Origin: Flavobacterium sediminilitoris
Lineage (GTDB): Bacteria > Bacteroidota > Bacteroidia > Flavobacteriales > Flavobacteriaceae
NCBI RefSeq assembly: GCF_023008245.1
Contig: NZ_CP090145.1
Span: 1,054,001-1,118,000, forward strand
Length of the DNA stretch: 64,000 nt
Direction of reading: 5' to 3'
The notes beneath the pieces were generated by a model, which saw nothing but the letters and a program-made list of their open reading frames with translations, was not told where the DNA came from and did not search any database. The stretch's first letter is position 1. Each line of letters opens with the position of its first letter. A program made the position numbers and the translations under genes. Shown here piece by piece: positions 42,902 to 55,100 of this stretch.

Positions 42902-43723
42902 ATGAAACGGTTTTTGCTAATTCTTTCTTTTCTTATGTCTTTCTTCTTAAGGGCACAAGAAGAGGAAGTTCATTCTATTTATTTTGAATTTGATAAATAT
43001 GATTTAAAAGAAATTCAAGCAGAAGCTCTTTTAAAATTTACACAAAAATTAGACACTACACATATTGAAACCATTGAGATTTTTGGATATTGTGATGATA
43101 GAGGAAAAGACGAATACAATTATGTTCTTTCTACAAATAGAGCTAATACTGTAAAAGAAAAATTAATTTCAAAAGGCATAAAAAGTAAAATCATTATTAG
43201 TATTGAAGGTAAAGGACGAATATTAATTGATGATGATTTACTAGAAAATATTCCAGAAATACGATCAAAAAACAGAAGAGTTGATGTTGTAGTAAATTAT
43301 AAACCTATTACAATTGAGAAATTAGAAATTTCAGGCATTTATAATATAATTCCAAAAGAGCCCATTGTAGGTGATAGAATTTATCTTGACAAACTTCTTT
43401 TTGAAAGAGGAAGTAGTAAACTATCTTTTCAAGCTAAAAAAGAACTCGACAGAATTGCAAAACAACTTTTAAAGTTTAAAAATATTGAATTTGAAATTCA
43501 AGGACATGTTTGTTGTATTCCTACATATCAAAAAGAAGCTATTGATAGAGAAACTAAAAAACGTGAATTATCAACTAATAGAGCTTTAGCTGTTTATAAA
43601 TACTTATTTCTAAAGAAAATAAACAAAAAGAGAATGACGTATAAAGGTTACGGAAATACACAATCTCTTGGAAAAGGTGCTTTACTTGATAGACGAGTAG
43701 AAATTGTAATTACTAAAATTTAG
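42902..43723 (+). CDS. OmpA-family protein with two OmpA-like domains
   Basis: A 273-residue protein with a signal peptide (~1-18, ending FLRAQ). Two peptidoglycan-binding OmpA-like domains are in tandem: first IYFEFDKYDLKE ... IFGYCDDRGKDEYNYVLSTNRANTV (~25-135), second LLFERGSSKLSFQAKKELD ... ELSTNRALAVYKYL (~160-273). There is no barrel, so it is probably a periplasmic wall-binding protein. The second domain has an unusual CC pair (GHVCCIP) in place of the usual charged binding residues. Its stop overlaps the convergent acetyltransferase stop by four bases. Confidence 0.88.
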   Translation: MKRFLLILSFLMSFFLRAQEEEVHSIYFEFDKYDLKEIQAEALLKFTQKLDTTHIETIEIFGYCDDRGKDEYNYVLSTNRANTVKEKLISKGIKSKIIISIEGKGRILIDDDLLENIPEIRSKNRRVDVVVNYKPITIEKLEISGIYNIIPKEPIVGDRIYLDKLLFERGSSKLSFQAKKELDRIAKQLLKFKNIEFEIQGHVCCIPTYQKEAIDRETKKRELSTNRALAVYKYLFLKKINKKRMTYKGYGNTQSLGKGALLDRRVEIVITKI

Positions 43724-44163
43724 TTCCTTTTCATTTGAATATGTGGAATATCATCTTCCAAATACATTTCGCTTGTTTGAACAAAACCATGTGCTTGATA
43801 AAATTTTGTCAAATATTGTTGTGCTGAAATAGTAATTTTAGTGTCGTTAAAAACTTCTTTAATAGCGTCTATAGATACATTAATTAAACTATGTCCCCAT
43901 TTTTTATCTCGATATTTTGGACTTATAACAACTCTCCCTATTGATGCTTCATCAAAATAATCTCCTTTTTTAAAAATTCTAGTATAAGCTACTATTTTGC
44001 CTTCATAATATCCTACTACGTGAATTGCTTTTTCATCTTTACCATCAATATCTTGATATACGCAGTTTTGCTCCATTACAAAAACCTCTGATCTTAATTG
44101 CAACACAGAATATAGTTCAACAAGAGAAAGTTCGTTAAATCGCTTTATTTTGAATGTTATCAT
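43720..44163 (-). CDS. GNAT family N-acetyltransferase, ElaA-like
   Basis: A 147-residue cytoplasmic acetyltransferase. I chose the ATG giving MITFKIKRFNELSLVELY, typical for the family; a further start 14 codons up would add an unlike segment overlapping a hairpin. The ElaA-type motifs are LRSEVFVMEQNCVYQDIDGKD, and the acetyl-CoA region is IGRVVISPKYRDKKWG. The acceptor is unknown. It converges on and overlaps the OmpA-like gene by four bases. Confidence 0.88.
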   Translation of the reverse strand: MITFKIKRFNELSLVELYSVLQLRSEVFVMEQNCVYQDIDGKDEKAIHVVGYYEGKIVAYTRIFKKGDYFDEASIGRVVISPKYRDKKWGHSLINVSIDAIKEVFNDTKITISAQQYLTKFYQAHGFVQTSEMYLEDDIPHIQMKRN

Positions 44164-44196
44164 TTTTGAAAAATTATAAAGTGTGTGAAATAAACA

Positions 44197-44238
44197 AAAT
44201 CTCATTAAACGGCTTAAATATTTGTTTAATGAGATTTT
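44197..44238. terminator. hairpin terminator, mainly for the DUF4837 gene
   Basis: A perfect ~14-bp stem (AAAATCTCATTAAAC with its complement at 44224-44238) with a 13-nt loop lies between the DUF4837 stop and the acetyltransferase start, and is T-rich on both strands. Confidence 0.65.
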
Positions 44239-44275
44239 TATTTTGTACTTATGTAGCTCTAACTATTTTTTTAGA

Positions 44276-45256
44276 TTACTTAAAGAACTTAACCGATTTA
44301 ATAATAGATTCTAATTCAAAAACTAAATCTCGTTTTGCTTTAGATGGATTATAAGTAAAACCTTCTAGAATTAAGTAACGATTATTTTTTTCATCTTTAA
44401 TAGCATAATTCACAAACGGACCAGCCATGAAATCATTTTTAAGATACCAGTTCCCTTTTGTTTCAAATGTTTTTCTTCCAGCAATTTTTATATCAAAAAG
44501 ATATGGTGAATAATCCTCTCCTGTAACCATCCATGTATCATTTAATGTTCCATGAATAAATTGTTTCCCAATAGAATCTCTCATTTTAACTATATTGGTT
44601 ACAACATTAGAATCATTTTCAATAAAATTAATTGGCACTTCATATACTAAAATGCTATTATAACCTGTGCTAAATTCTTTTCTAATCCAAAGGAATTTAT
44701 CCTTAACCATGTCATATTTGTAGCCATGTCCTATTGTTAAACCAATGCCAAATCGATCTCTAACTTTTTTATCATCAACTAGGGCTTTTTTAAGTCTATT
44801 TTGATTTTCAGTTATTTCAGAACTTTTTAGTGACTGTATAATTTCGTTAGCTTTTTTTTCTAATATTGCTAAAATCTCATCATTATTTTGACCTACGATA
44901 TAAAATACATTTTGAGGTTTTGCGAATTCATTCTTTTTAAAACTGTATCCAGATCTATTAGATTTTTCAATTATGATAATATTTCTACTCTTTCTAACAA
45001 TTCCTTCAAATATTTTAGTTGGATATTGATTTAGATTGAATAATGGTTCTTCGTTTATTAATCCATCGACTGGAGCTGCAAATTTTTTTCTAATAGAATC
45101 TCCTATTTCTCCATTCCATAGATTTTCATCAACAATAATGGAAACATTATTAATTTTTCCATTTGATTCAGATAAAATAGCATTCTTCTCTTCGTTTTTA
45201 GATTGACATGAAAATAGAAGAAATATGCTAAAAAAAGTAATACATAACTGTTTCAT
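44276..45256 (-). CDS. DUF4837 family lipoprotein
   Basis: A 326-residue lipoprotein (lipobox LLFSC, Cys17) matching DUF4837: VSIIVDENLWNGEIGDSIRKKFAAPVDGLINEEPLFNLNQYP near the N-terminus and the late GPFVNYAIKDEKNNRYLILEGFTYNPSKAKRD. The family is restricted to Bacteroidota and uncharacterised. It starts 11 bp after the lytic transglycosylase gene, which it normally accompanies in Flavobacteria, suggesting an envelope role. Confidence 0.87.
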   Translation of the reverse strand: MKQLCITFFSIFLLFSCQSKNEEKNAILSESNGKINNVSIIVDENLWNGEIGDSIRKKFAAPVDGLINEEPLFNLNQYPTKIFEGIVRKSRNIIIIEKSNRSGYSFKKNEFAKPQNVFYIVGQNNDEILAILEKKANEIIQSLKSSEITENQNRLKKALVDDKKVRDRFGIGLTIGHGYKYDMVKDKFLWIRKEFSTGYNSILVYEVPINFIENDSNVVTNIVKMRDSIGKQFIHGTLNDTWMVTGEDYSPYLFDIKIAGRKTFETKGNWYLKNDFMAGPFVNYAIKDEKNNRYLILEGFTYNPSKAKRDLVFELESIIKSVKFFK

Positions 45257-45267
45257 ATAAGCGGTTT

Positions 45268-46764
45268 TTATCCGTTAATGTTTAATTTCATTCCTGGTTT
45301 AATATTATTACCTCTAATATCGTTCCATTTTTTAATATCATCCGCAGAAATTCCAGGAAACTTCTTAGCTATTGAATACAATGAGTCTCCTTTTTTAACC
45401 ATATATACTTGATTTACAGAGTTATTCCTTGATTTTTTATTGCTTGAAAATGATACTTTTTGATTAGAATAAATTTTTAAACTTTTTCCTGCATGAATAA
45501 AATTTCCTCTTATTTTGTTCCATCTTTTCAAATCGGCAACGGAAACTTTATATTTTTGAGCTATAATTCCAAGGCTTTCACCACTTCTAATTTTATGGTA
45601 TTTAACTTGTCTTGTAATAGCTTCATCATTAGATTCTGATTGAAATAGTGTTTTTTCCTTAAAAGTATCTAAATGATCTAAATAGGCATAAACTTTATCT
45701 TCATTAGAAACAAATAATCCTATTTTATCTTTTGGTAATCTTAAATAATGTTTTTTATCTTCTTGAAATGGAATAACATTAAGCTTATAAATAGGATTTA
45801 AAAACTCTATTTGTTCAACAGGTACGTCTAATAATTCTGAAACTTGTTGAAAAGACATTTTCTTTTTAATAACTATAGTATCTGTTTCAAAATAAGTTAA
45901 TGCTGCCTTCTTGGGTTCAAACTTATGTTCTTTATGAAATTCATAAATATACATTGTTGCTAAAAACGCAGGAACATAATTAGCTGTTTCTTTAGGTAAA
46001 TTTTTTCTAATATTCCAGTAGTTTTGACTACCTCCTGAACGTCTAATTGCTTTTGATACATTACCTGGTCCTGCATTATATGATGCTAGAACCATACTCC
46101 AATCTCCAAATATTTTATATAAACTAGATAAATATTGACATGCTGCTTCGGTTGCTTTTAAAGGATCATAACGCTCATCTACATACGAATTAACTTCTAA
46201 GTTAAACTGTTTTCCTGTAGGATACATAAATTGCCATAATCCTGTTGCTCCAACTCTAGATCTTGCTTTAGGGTTTAGCGCTGATTCAACAATTGCTAAA
46301 TATTTAATTTCTAATGGTACATCATACTTTGCTAAATGCTCTTCAAACATAGGAAAGTAATATTCTGAAATTGCCATTAATCTTTCATACATACCTTTTC
46401 GTCTTTTCAAGAAAGATTTAATTACATTTTCCAATGCAGGGTTGTATTCAATATTAAATGGAGATTTACTATCTAATATTTTTAATCTTTCTTTTAGTAG
46501 TTCAGAAGACAAATCAAAGGTTACAAGAGAATCTATATCTATTTCTGTAACATCGTTATACATTTCATCAAAAATTTGATCATTTGATAACTCTGCCATC
46601 CATCTTTCATCAATACAATTACTTGTATTATGGTTTACAAAAGTTGATTTAATAGAATCTAAAAATGAAATTTTAGGTGCTGTTTCACTTATTAATACAT
46701 TTTGTTGAGCATATATACATACTGAAAACGAAAAAAAAGCAAGTAAAATTTTTATATTATTCAT
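45268..46764 (-). CDS. MltD-like lytic transglycosylase with LysM domains
   Basis: A 498-residue envelope enzyme with a signal peptide (~1-19, CIYAQ). The SLT (goose-lysozyme-like) domain has catalytic Glu160 in LAIVESALNPKARS and the AGATGLWQFM-like RVGATGLWQFM and YNAGPGNV motifs. Two LysM peptidoglycan-binding repeats close the protein: KYHKIRSGESLGIIAQKYKV and QVYMVKKGDSLYSIAKKF. It cleaves glycan strands to 1,6-anhydro products. It lies upstream of the DUF4837 gene in one unit. Confidence 0.93.
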   Translation of the reverse strand: MNNIKILLAFFSFSVCIYAQQNVLISETAPKISFLDSIKSTFVNHNTSNCIDERWMAELSNDQIFDEMYNDVTEIDIDSLVTFDLSSELLKERLKILDSKSPFNIEYNPALENVIKSFLKRRKGMYERLMAISEYYFPMFEEHLAKYDVPLEIKYLAIVESALNPKARSRVGATGLWQFMYPTGKQFNLEVNSYVDERYDPLKATEAACQYLSSLYKIFGDWSMVLASYNAGPGNVSKAIRRSGGSQNYWNIRKNLPKETANYVPAFLATMYIYEFHKEHKFEPKKAALTYFETDTIVIKKKMSFQQVSELLDVPVEQIEFLNPIYKLNVIPFQEDKKHYLRLPKDKIGLFVSNEDKVYAYLDHLDTFKEKTLFQSESNDEAITRQVKYHKIRSGESLGIIAQKYKVSVADLKRWNKIRGNFIHAGKSLKIYSNQKVSFSSNKKSRNNSVNQVYMVKKGDSLYSIAKKFPGISADDIKKWNDIRGNNIKPGMKLNING

Positions 46765-46821
46765 TATTCAATTTATCTTTAGTTATAACTATTATAACTT
46801 ATTTTTAATTGTTTTTATTAT

Positions 46822-48012
46822 CTAATCATTTAAAATTGCTGCAATTCCTGGCAATGTTCTTCCTTCAAGCATTTCAAGCATTGCTCCACCTCCTGTAGAA
46901 ACATAACTCATTTTTTCTTCAAGACCAAATTGTTTTACAGCAGCAACGCTATCACCACCACCTACAAGTGAAAATGCACCATTCTTTGTTGCGTTTGCAA
47001 TTGATTCTCCTAATGCAATTGTTCCTACAGCAAATGATTCCATTTCAAATACTCCAAGTGGACCATTCCATAAAATTGTTTTTGAAGTGTTTAATATTTT
47101 ATCAAAAATAGCTAAAGATTTTGGACCAGCATCTAAACCTTGCCAACCATCTGGAATATTATTCACATCAAAAACTTTAGTATTTGCATCATTTGAAAAA
47201 GAATCAGCTCCCACTACATCAATTGGCAAGTGAATCTGGACTCCTTTTTCTTTTGCTTGCTTTAATATATCAATTGCTAAATCAATTTTATCATCTTCAC
47301 ATATAGAGTTTCCTATTTTTCCTCCTAATGCTTTTACAAAAGTAAAAGTCATTCCTCCTCCTATTATCAAGTGATTTACTTTATCTAAAATATTTTCAAT
47401 GACTGTAATCTTTGATGAAACTTTACTTCCTCCTAAAATTGCAGTTACTGGTTTCTCAGAATTTGAAAGTACTTTATTTATACTTTCTATCTCTTTTGCT
47501 AATAATGCACCAAAACATTTCTTGTTTGGAAAAAATTGAGCAATAATTGTTGTTGAAGCATGTGCTCTATGTGCTGTTCCAAAGGCATCATTTACATATA
47601 TATCGCCTAATTTTGAAAGTTTTTCTGCAAAATCAACATCACCTTTTTCTTCTTCTGTATAGAATCTTAGATTTTCTAATAGTAATATTTCACCTTTTTG
47701 CAAAGTAGCAACAACATTTTCAACATCACTACCTATACAATCAGAAATAAATTTTATAGGTTTATTTAATGATTTTTCTATAGCAGATACAATATGTTGA
47801 AGCGAATATTTAAGTTCTTTCCCTTTAGGTCTTCCTAAATGACTCATTAAAACAACGCTACCACCATCATTTAAAATCTTATCTATAGTTGATTTTGCTG
47901 CATCAATTCTCGTTGCATCTGTTACGTTAAAGTTGTCATCTAAAGGAACATTAAAATCTACTCTAATAATTGCTTTCTTATTATTAAAATCAAAATCATT
48001 AAGTGTTTTCAT
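46822..48012 (-). CDS. pgk: phosphoglycerate kinase
   Basis: A 396-residue Pgk that transfers phosphate between 1,3-bisphosphoglycerate and ADP in glycolysis. N-terminal substrate motifs are RVDFNVPLD and SHLGRPKGK; the nucleotide site has GGSKVSSKI and the C-terminal GGGDSVAAV and STGGGAMLE. Length and motifs are complete. The 93-bp upstream gap holds a TAATTTTG promoter and two palindromic sites, so expression may be regulated. Confidence 0.97.
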   Translation of the reverse strand: MKTLNDFDFNNKKAIIRVDFNVPLDDNFNVTDATRIDAAKSTIDKILNDGGSVVLMSHLGRPKGKELKYSLQHIVSAIEKSLNKPIKFISDCIGSDVENVVATLQKGEILLLENLRFYTEEEKGDVDFAEKLSKLGDIYVNDAFGTAHRAHASTTIIAQFFPNKKCFGALLAKEIESINKVLSNSEKPVTAILGGSKVSSKITVIENILDKVNHLIIGGGMTFTFVKALGGKIGNSICEDDKIDLAIDILKQAKEKGVQIHLPIDVVGADSFSNDANTKVFDVNNIPDGWQGLDAGPKSLAIFDKILNTSKTILWNGPLGVFEMESFAVGTIALGESIANATKNGAFSLVGGGDSVAAVKQFGLEEKMSYVSTGGGAMLEMLEGRTLPGIAAILND

Positions 48013-48031
48013 TACTATGCTTATTTAATCA

Positions 48032-48079
48032 TTAAAGTTTACCAAAATTAGCTAAATAACTAATTAAAGTAAACTTTAC
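48032..48079 (-). promoter_or_regulatory. pgk promoter flanked by two palindromic sites
   Basis: The minus-strand -7 element TAATTTTG is at 48050-48043. The perfect palindrome GTAAACTTTAC lies at 48069-48079, and a one-mismatch copy TTAAAGTTTAC at 48032-48042, with centres 37 bp apart either side of the -7 element. This suggests an operator pair for a dimeric regulator. Confidence 0.4.
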
Positions 48080-48105
48080 ATTCATTTTTTATGTTTTTTA
48101 TTCTT

Positions 48106-49059
48106 TTAGTAAACAACTCTATTCTGAGTACATGGACAATTACTAAGTCCTTGTAAAAAGTCGAAACCTAGTGTAATCATGTGTGTTCCAGAATTATATG
48201 ACAATAATTCATTTGTATTTATTTGATATGAATATCCAAAATAAAAATTATTTTTTCTAAGTCCTACCATTGGACCAACAGTTACAGGATTCAACGATTG
48301 TTCATTTAAGAATCTTGCTGTAGCTCCTATCCAATAATAATCTTCATAAACATGTTTCTTAAATTTAATATTTAAATCGGTTGTTGAACGACCATCACTT
48401 TGAAAATATTGAATTAATGCTGAAGGTTCAATTTCGAAAGTAGATCCGCTTTTTCTAAGTTTACTTCCTAAATAAACTTGGTGATTTAACAACAAATCTG
48501 GTTCTAAGAAGTTAACTTCTTTTATATTTTTATCTAAAATATTTGAAGCATTATAACTAAAATAGAAATCTTTATATCTATATAAAAAACCAATATCAAA
48601 ATTATAGTTTTGTGTTGCTCTATCTCCATTAATTGAAGGATCTAATTGATTACTAAAATTTTCAATATCAATTCTAAAGTGATTTAAATTAAATGATATC
48701 CCTAAAGATAAGTATTGTTCAGTATCATAATCTAAAATTAAATGTTGTGCAAAAGAGAATTTTGCTCCATATTGTCTAGTATTACCATTTTTATCATTAT
48801 AAAAATAGGCTCCTACACCTGATCTATCTGCAATTCTAAAATCTACTGCAAGAGATTGATTTATTGGTGAATTTTTAATTCCTACCCATTGTGTAAGACC
48901 GTTTAAACGAACTCTTGCATTATCACCAATTCCAGCAAATGTTGGAGACATTGAAAACGGATTATCAGCTAAGTACTGCGTTTGCTGAGGTATTGTAAGC
49001 TCTTGTGCTTGCAATTGACTCAAACAACAAAGTATTAAAAATAGCGTTATTTTTTTCAT
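48106..49059 (-). CDS. PorP/SprF-family type IX secretion membrane protein
   Basis: A 317-residue outer-membrane barrel protein with a signal peptide (~1-18, LQAQ). The PorP/SprF pattern is clear: QYLADNPFSMSPTFAGIGDNARVRLNGLTQW near the N-terminus, SVAVDFRI-like strands, FSYNASNI, and a terminal FYFGYSYQINTNELLSYNSGTHMITLGFDF. In gliding flavobacteria SprF is needed to secrete the SprB adhesin encoded next to it; here it lies directly downstream of the giant adhesin, as sprF does after sprB. I withhold the gene name because several paralogues are usual. Confidence 0.92.
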   Translation of the reverse strand: MKKITLFLILCCLSQLQAQELTIPQQTQYLADNPFSMSPTFAGIGDNARVRLNGLTQWVGIKNSPINQSLAVDFRIADRSGVGAYFYNDKNGNTRQYGAKFSFAQHLILDYDTEQYLSLGISFNLNHFRIDIENFSNQLDPSINGDRATQNYNFDIGFLYRYKDFYFSYNASNILDKNIKEVNFLEPDLLLNHQVYLGSKLRKSGSTFEIEPSALIQYFQSDGRSTTDLNIKFKKHVYEDYYWIGATARFLNEQSLNPVTVGPMVGLRKNNFYFGYSYQINTNELLSYNSGTHMITLGFDFLQGLSNCPCTQNRVVY

Positions 49060-49079
49060 TTTAATATTTTTTATTTTTA

Positions 49080-49112
49080 AAACTAAGCCTATAAAAATAT
49101 AGGCTTAGTTTA
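49080..49112 (-). terminator. hairpin between adhesin and PorP/SprF genes
   Basis: A 13-bp stem AACTAAGCCTATA / TATAGGCTTAGTT with a short A loop follows the adhesin stop in the minus direction. The T tract is interrupted, so it may be a partial terminator or a stabilising hairpin. Confidence 0.6.
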
Positions 49113-49119
49113 TCTTAAA

Positions 49120-52100
49120 TTATCTATATAATGTGAAATTACCTACAAACTCTCTTGCATCATTCTCTCCGTTCAATTTCAACACATACCAATAGTCTCC
49201 TGAAGGTAATTCGTTTCCGTTGTAAGTTCCATTCCATGATTGACCTGGTCTCAAAGTAATTATTTTTCTACTGTATCTATCAAAAACATAAGTTACAGCT
49301 TTAGGATAATGATCTAAATAATTAGGAGTCCAACCATCGTTTGTTCCGTCACCATCTGGTGTGAAATAATCTGGTATCTCAACATCATAGAATGTCATTT
49401 GTATAGTATCAACATCTGTACATCCATTAGCATCTGTTACAATTACTGTATAAAGACCTGTTTGATTAACTAAATAAGTTGTATTACTTCCAACATCTTG
49501 TCCATTAACATTATAACTATATGGAGCTGTTCCTCCTTGCGTTGACATGGTAAACTGATTTAATCCACTTTGAGCTAATGTTAAAACTGGTGAACTAGAA
49601 ATAGTCACATTAAAACTAATTTGTTTTACACATCCATCATTATGAGTAACTGTAGCAGTATGATTTCCATCAGCAACATTTACAAATAAATTATTTCCTA
49701 CTTGAGTAACACCGTCTAAATCAAAAGTAAGATCTCCGATTGGTATATCTTCATTAAATGTGATTAAAACATTAACATTTGGTGAGTCATTAACACATGA
49801 ATTGTCGAATTCAACACCCGGTTGAATATCTTCACCTGGCTCTAAATCAATTGCAAAATCTACAGTACATACTCCTGTACCATCTGTTACTATAAATTCA
49901 TAATAACCATAACTTAAATTATCAAAAGTAAAATCTCCTGTTAATGAAGTTAAAGTAGTTGATCCATTTGTAGCTTCATAACCAAATACTGGTGATGGAC
50001 TACCTCCTTGTACACTAAATGATACTGATCCACCATCACCTAAACACAACTCATCTATAATATTTGGTGCATCAACTAATTCAAAAGTAGGTGGAGCAGT
50101 AATATCAAGAGGCCCTAGAGATAATGAACATCCGTTTTGATCCTGAATAAATATCGTATAGCTTCCTGGAGTTAGATTATTAAAAATTCCTGAATTAACT
50201 GTTTCATTAGGTGCAGAAGAAATAGAAAACTGAATTATTCCTGTTCCTCCTGTAGCAATAACTTCAATCGAACCATCATTTGGAAGACTAGCACATGTAG
50301 GTTGAGTAATGGTAAGCTCATACTCTATAGGTGTAGGTTCCGTTATAGTAAATGATTCAGAATCACCATCACAATCACCACTATCAACATGTACTGTGTA
50401 TGTACCTGCTGGAACATTTATAAATACTCCTGGTGAACTTTGTACAACCCCTGCTGTAGCTGGCAACAATGTATAAACATAATTTCCTAACCCATTAACT
50501 GCTGTAGCCGTTACTGATGTAGTATAGCCATTACATGAAATTACTGTTCGAGTAGTATCAACCGTAACACTAACAGGAATTACAGGTTCAACAATTATAG
50601 AAGCAAAATCTTCAAAACAATCGTTTGCATCCACAACATAGTAACTATATGTTCCTGAAGCTACGTTATTGAAAACCATAGTTCCTGTGAACGGAATATA
50701 TGGTCCTCCTGGTGTAGTACTGTAAGCATAAGGAGCTGTTCCTCCTATAGCAGTTAATTCCAATGTTGCTCCTTGATCACATGTCGGGTCAACTGTCATT
50801 GCCAAACTAGCCATTACATCATCATTTGGCTCATCAATAATAACACTTGCTGTTGGAAATTCACAATTAAATGAATCTGTAATAGTAACATTATACTCTC
50901 CTGCTCCTAAATTAGTAAATACATTACTTGTTTGAGGTGCAGAACTAGTACCTGTTGTTATGTTATTTAAAACGAATAAATATCCACTACCATATCCTCC
51001 TGTTACATTAGTAATCGTAATAGTCGCATCATTATCTCCTCTACATGGTAAAAATGTAGTAGAAGCATTGATTGTAGCATCAATAGGAGTTGGAACATCT
51101 AAAATTATATTAGATGACGAAACCTCACAACCAATGTTATCTCTTACACTAACAGTATATGTACCTGCTCCTAATCCTGTAAAATTATTTACAGATGACC
51201 AAGCAACAATTACACTACCACCAGATTCTAATTGATATTCATATGGTGCTCCCCAACCATTATTTCCTACTGCAGAAATGCTACCATCACTACCTGGAAT
51301 ACATGAAATAGGAGTGCTACTTGTAGTAATTGATAAAGTTTCAATAGGTTGAGTTATTGTAAAGTTTGTTGTTACAGGACAAGACGGGTTTTGATTTAAA
51401 ACAGCCTGTAATTGATATACACCACTTGGTAAATTATCCACTGTAAATGGTCCTGCATCAGGACTAGTTCCAGATGATACTGATAAACCAGTAGCTGTAT
51501 CAATTATATCATAGTCAAATGACCCTGCATCATCAGTAGGTATAGTATTTTGATCTATAAAAGTAATATCAATACTTCCATCAGCTCCATCAAAACACGT
51601 TACATTGTTATTTACTACAGCATTTACAATAAATGTGTTTGGATCAAATACGTAATGTATTGTTTGTACACTACATCCTGTAGTTGCATTTTCAACTGTA
51701 ATTTGATAATTACCAATTGTTAATCCTGTAAAATTAGGATTATTAGTTTGTGATACATTATATGTACTTCCAGTACTTAATCCTACTACTGTATAAACTA
51801 ATGTAGTTGGTGTTCCTCCTGTTGTATCAATATTTATTGTAATATCTTCAGGATTTGTACATGTAATTGGAGTTGTAACAGTTACTCTAGGATTAGAAAT
51901 TGCTATAAATGGATTTATAACTGCTGTTGTAGTACCTATACATCCATTATTATCATAAACGTTTATTGTATATGTACCTCCTAAAATATTTGACTCTATA
52001 TAAGTATTACTTGTCCCTGTTTGAAGTATATTATTAGAACTATCTAAAAACTCATAATTAATATATGTTCCAGATCCTCCATTTACTCCATTAACAACTA

Positions 52101-55100
52101 TTGTTGCATTATTAACTGTATTCGAACCTGAATTACATCCAAATTCAGTAACAGTAACAGTAGGTATATTAATTGCTGTAGCTTCACCTACAGTTACAAT
52201 CTCCGTTGTAACACAGTTTCTTCCAGATGTAACAACAACCGTATAGTTTCCTGCTGATAAACCTGTAAATACATTAGAAGTTTGAGGACCAACAACTATT
52301 GGTGAAGTAATTTCATACATGTAAACTGGATTAGGATTTGAACCTGTTAAATTTACTGTAATAGTTCCATCAGTTCCTAAATTACAAGTTGCATTTGTAA
52401 CCGTTGTATCAAATACTGGAACGGTAGGCATATCTAAAATTACAGATTTATCTATCGAACATCCTGTAATATTATCTGTAACTGTAACTGTATAATTTCC
52501 TGCAGGAACATTAGAGAATACATTACCTAATTGCGATATAGGTGCTATATTAGGTGTAATTGTATATACATAATTTGAAGCATCTGAACCTCCTGATGCA
52601 TTAACAGTTATAATTCCATCACTAACTCCACAATTTGCAACTGCATCTATAGTTGTTGTAATTGTTCCATTTAATGGTGGGTAAATTGTTATTGTCTCTG
52701 TCTCTGTACATCCATTAGAATCTTTTATAATAACAGTATGCGTACCTGAATTTAAACCTGTTAAAGTAAATGAGAAAGAAGCGTTTTCAGTATATGTTGT
52801 GAAAGCTGCACCATCAACACTATATGTAAATGGACCAACTCCAACTGTATTGTCTCTCGTAACAATTATTGAATAATTCCCTTCATTTATATTACAAAGT
52901 GTAGCCGCATCAATATCTAAATCTATATTTGGTGTTGTATCCGTTGGTACAAAAATATTTGTACTTGGTTGAATACATCCGTAAGCATCCATTATATAAA
53001 CATCATAAGATCCTCCTTCAACATTAAACACATTTGAAGTTTGACCTGGCCAAACTGTTGGAGCTGGTGAACCTGCTGGAACAACCTGATAAGTATAAGG
53101 TGGCGTTCCATTTGAACCAGTAACTGTAATTTGACCTGCATTTGGATTACAATTATCGTTTTTAGTTACTGATGCCGTAAGTGACAATAAAACAGGTGAC
53201 TCAGAAATTGTAAAATTAATTGATGTTTGAGAACAAGCAGCATTTGGACCATCGTTTTCAGTAAATAATACAAAGTACTCTCCTGGAGGTAATACTCCAA
53301 AATCATTTACCGTTATTGGTGTACCTGTTCCTGTAGAGGTTCCTACAGCACTTACAGGTGTATTATTTAATGCTAAATAAACTTGATATGAAACACTTGT
53401 TCCTGAATAATTTGAAATTACAAAAGAGACACTTCCATCTGCTGCTCCTGTACAAGTTACATTATTTGGTGTTATTGTAGAAGTAATAGTCGACAATGTA
53501 GGTACTGGCTCTGTTGCAGTTTCAAAATAATAACAATTAGTAGCTTCATCATAAACAATAAAACTATATGTAACTCCTGGCATTAATCCTGTAAATGTTG
53601 CACATAATCCTGTTGCACCTCCATCTGCTGGTTGATATTGTGGTCCAGGATAAGTCGCATAAGGAGGATTATTTGGTGATAAATCTTCATAAATTGCAAA
53701 ATGATAAGGACCTCCTGCTACTGCTGGATCCACACAAACCTCAATTGTACCACCAACTGTACAATCTGTTATTGCTTGAGACACATTAATATTTAAATTA
53801 TTAGGTGGTGAAGCAATTGTAATATTATTTTCAACTAATTGACAACCATTTGCATCTACAACAGATATTGTATATATCCCAAAATTTAAAATATTAAATA
53901 TATGATCTTCATTTGACACCGCATTATAGGTGTCAGTATAGGTTCCTGTACTATTTGAAATAGTATATGTAAAAGGTGATGTACCTCCTGTAACATTAAT
54001 TATATTAATCGTTCCAGGGGCTGTTCCAACAGCTCCACATTGAATGTCTGTTTTTGTAAATGTAAAATCAACAGGATCCGGTTCCGTTAATGTAATTGTT
54101 ACTGTTTCTATACAAGAATTTGCATCAGTAACTGTAATTGTATAATCTCCCGCTGTAAGTCCTGTAGTCTGTGCTCCATAAGAAACAGACGTTGTTGTGT
54201 TTACTATATCTATAATATATGGAGCTTGTCCTCCAGATGGAGTAACGGATATAGCTCCATTAGTGTCTCCATTACATAAATTAAATCCTGTTTGAGCAAC
54301 AACTGGAGGATTCAATACAGGCAAAGGGTTTACTGTTATTACAGAAGTTGTCACTGTACAACCTATTGCATCAGTTATAGTAAACTGATATGTTCCAGCA
54401 TTCGCTGTTGAATATGTAAAAGTATTTCCTGTAATATTATTAATTGTTGGGTCGAAAGCTGTATTAAATGTAACTTGATATGTATAAGGTGCAGAACCTC
54501 CATTAATTGTTACATCAATATCTGCATCTGGTGATGCTGTACAATCTAATCCATTAGTTAAAACAGCATTTGCTATTAATTGAGGTGCAATGGTTACTGT
54601 TGACATTGTCACTTCACAACCATAAGAATCCCTAACTGTTATTGTATAGTTTCCAGGTGTTAAACCAGAAAAAGTATTTCCATTTTGATATGTTCCTCCA
54701 TTTAAACTATATTGATAAGGACTAACACCCCCTGAAGCAGTAACTACAATTGTTGCAGCATTTGTTCCATCATAACACAAATCAGATGACGCATCTACAA
54801 CTGCTGTAGGAGGAGTAGGTACTGGGATATTTATAGCAACATCAATTGGATCTGTACAATTAAGAACGTCCCTAACAACCACAATATAATCTCCTGGTGT
54901 TAAATTTGAAAAAACATTATTTACTTGAAACGGAACAAGGACTGTTCCTGTACTATTTTGTAATTCATATTGATAATTCGGAGTTCCTCCTGAAGCTGAA
55001 GCTGTAATTACACCACCAACTAAACAAGTAGCTGGACTAGTTAATACAGCATCTGCTAGTAATGAGTCTGGTTCAGAAATTACTTGCGTGAAAGGGAAAG

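Noticed and set aside
44164..44205. Upstream start of the GNAT gene (adds 14 residues)
   Set aside because: The extension is unlike ElaA-type N-termini and runs into the terminator hairpin.
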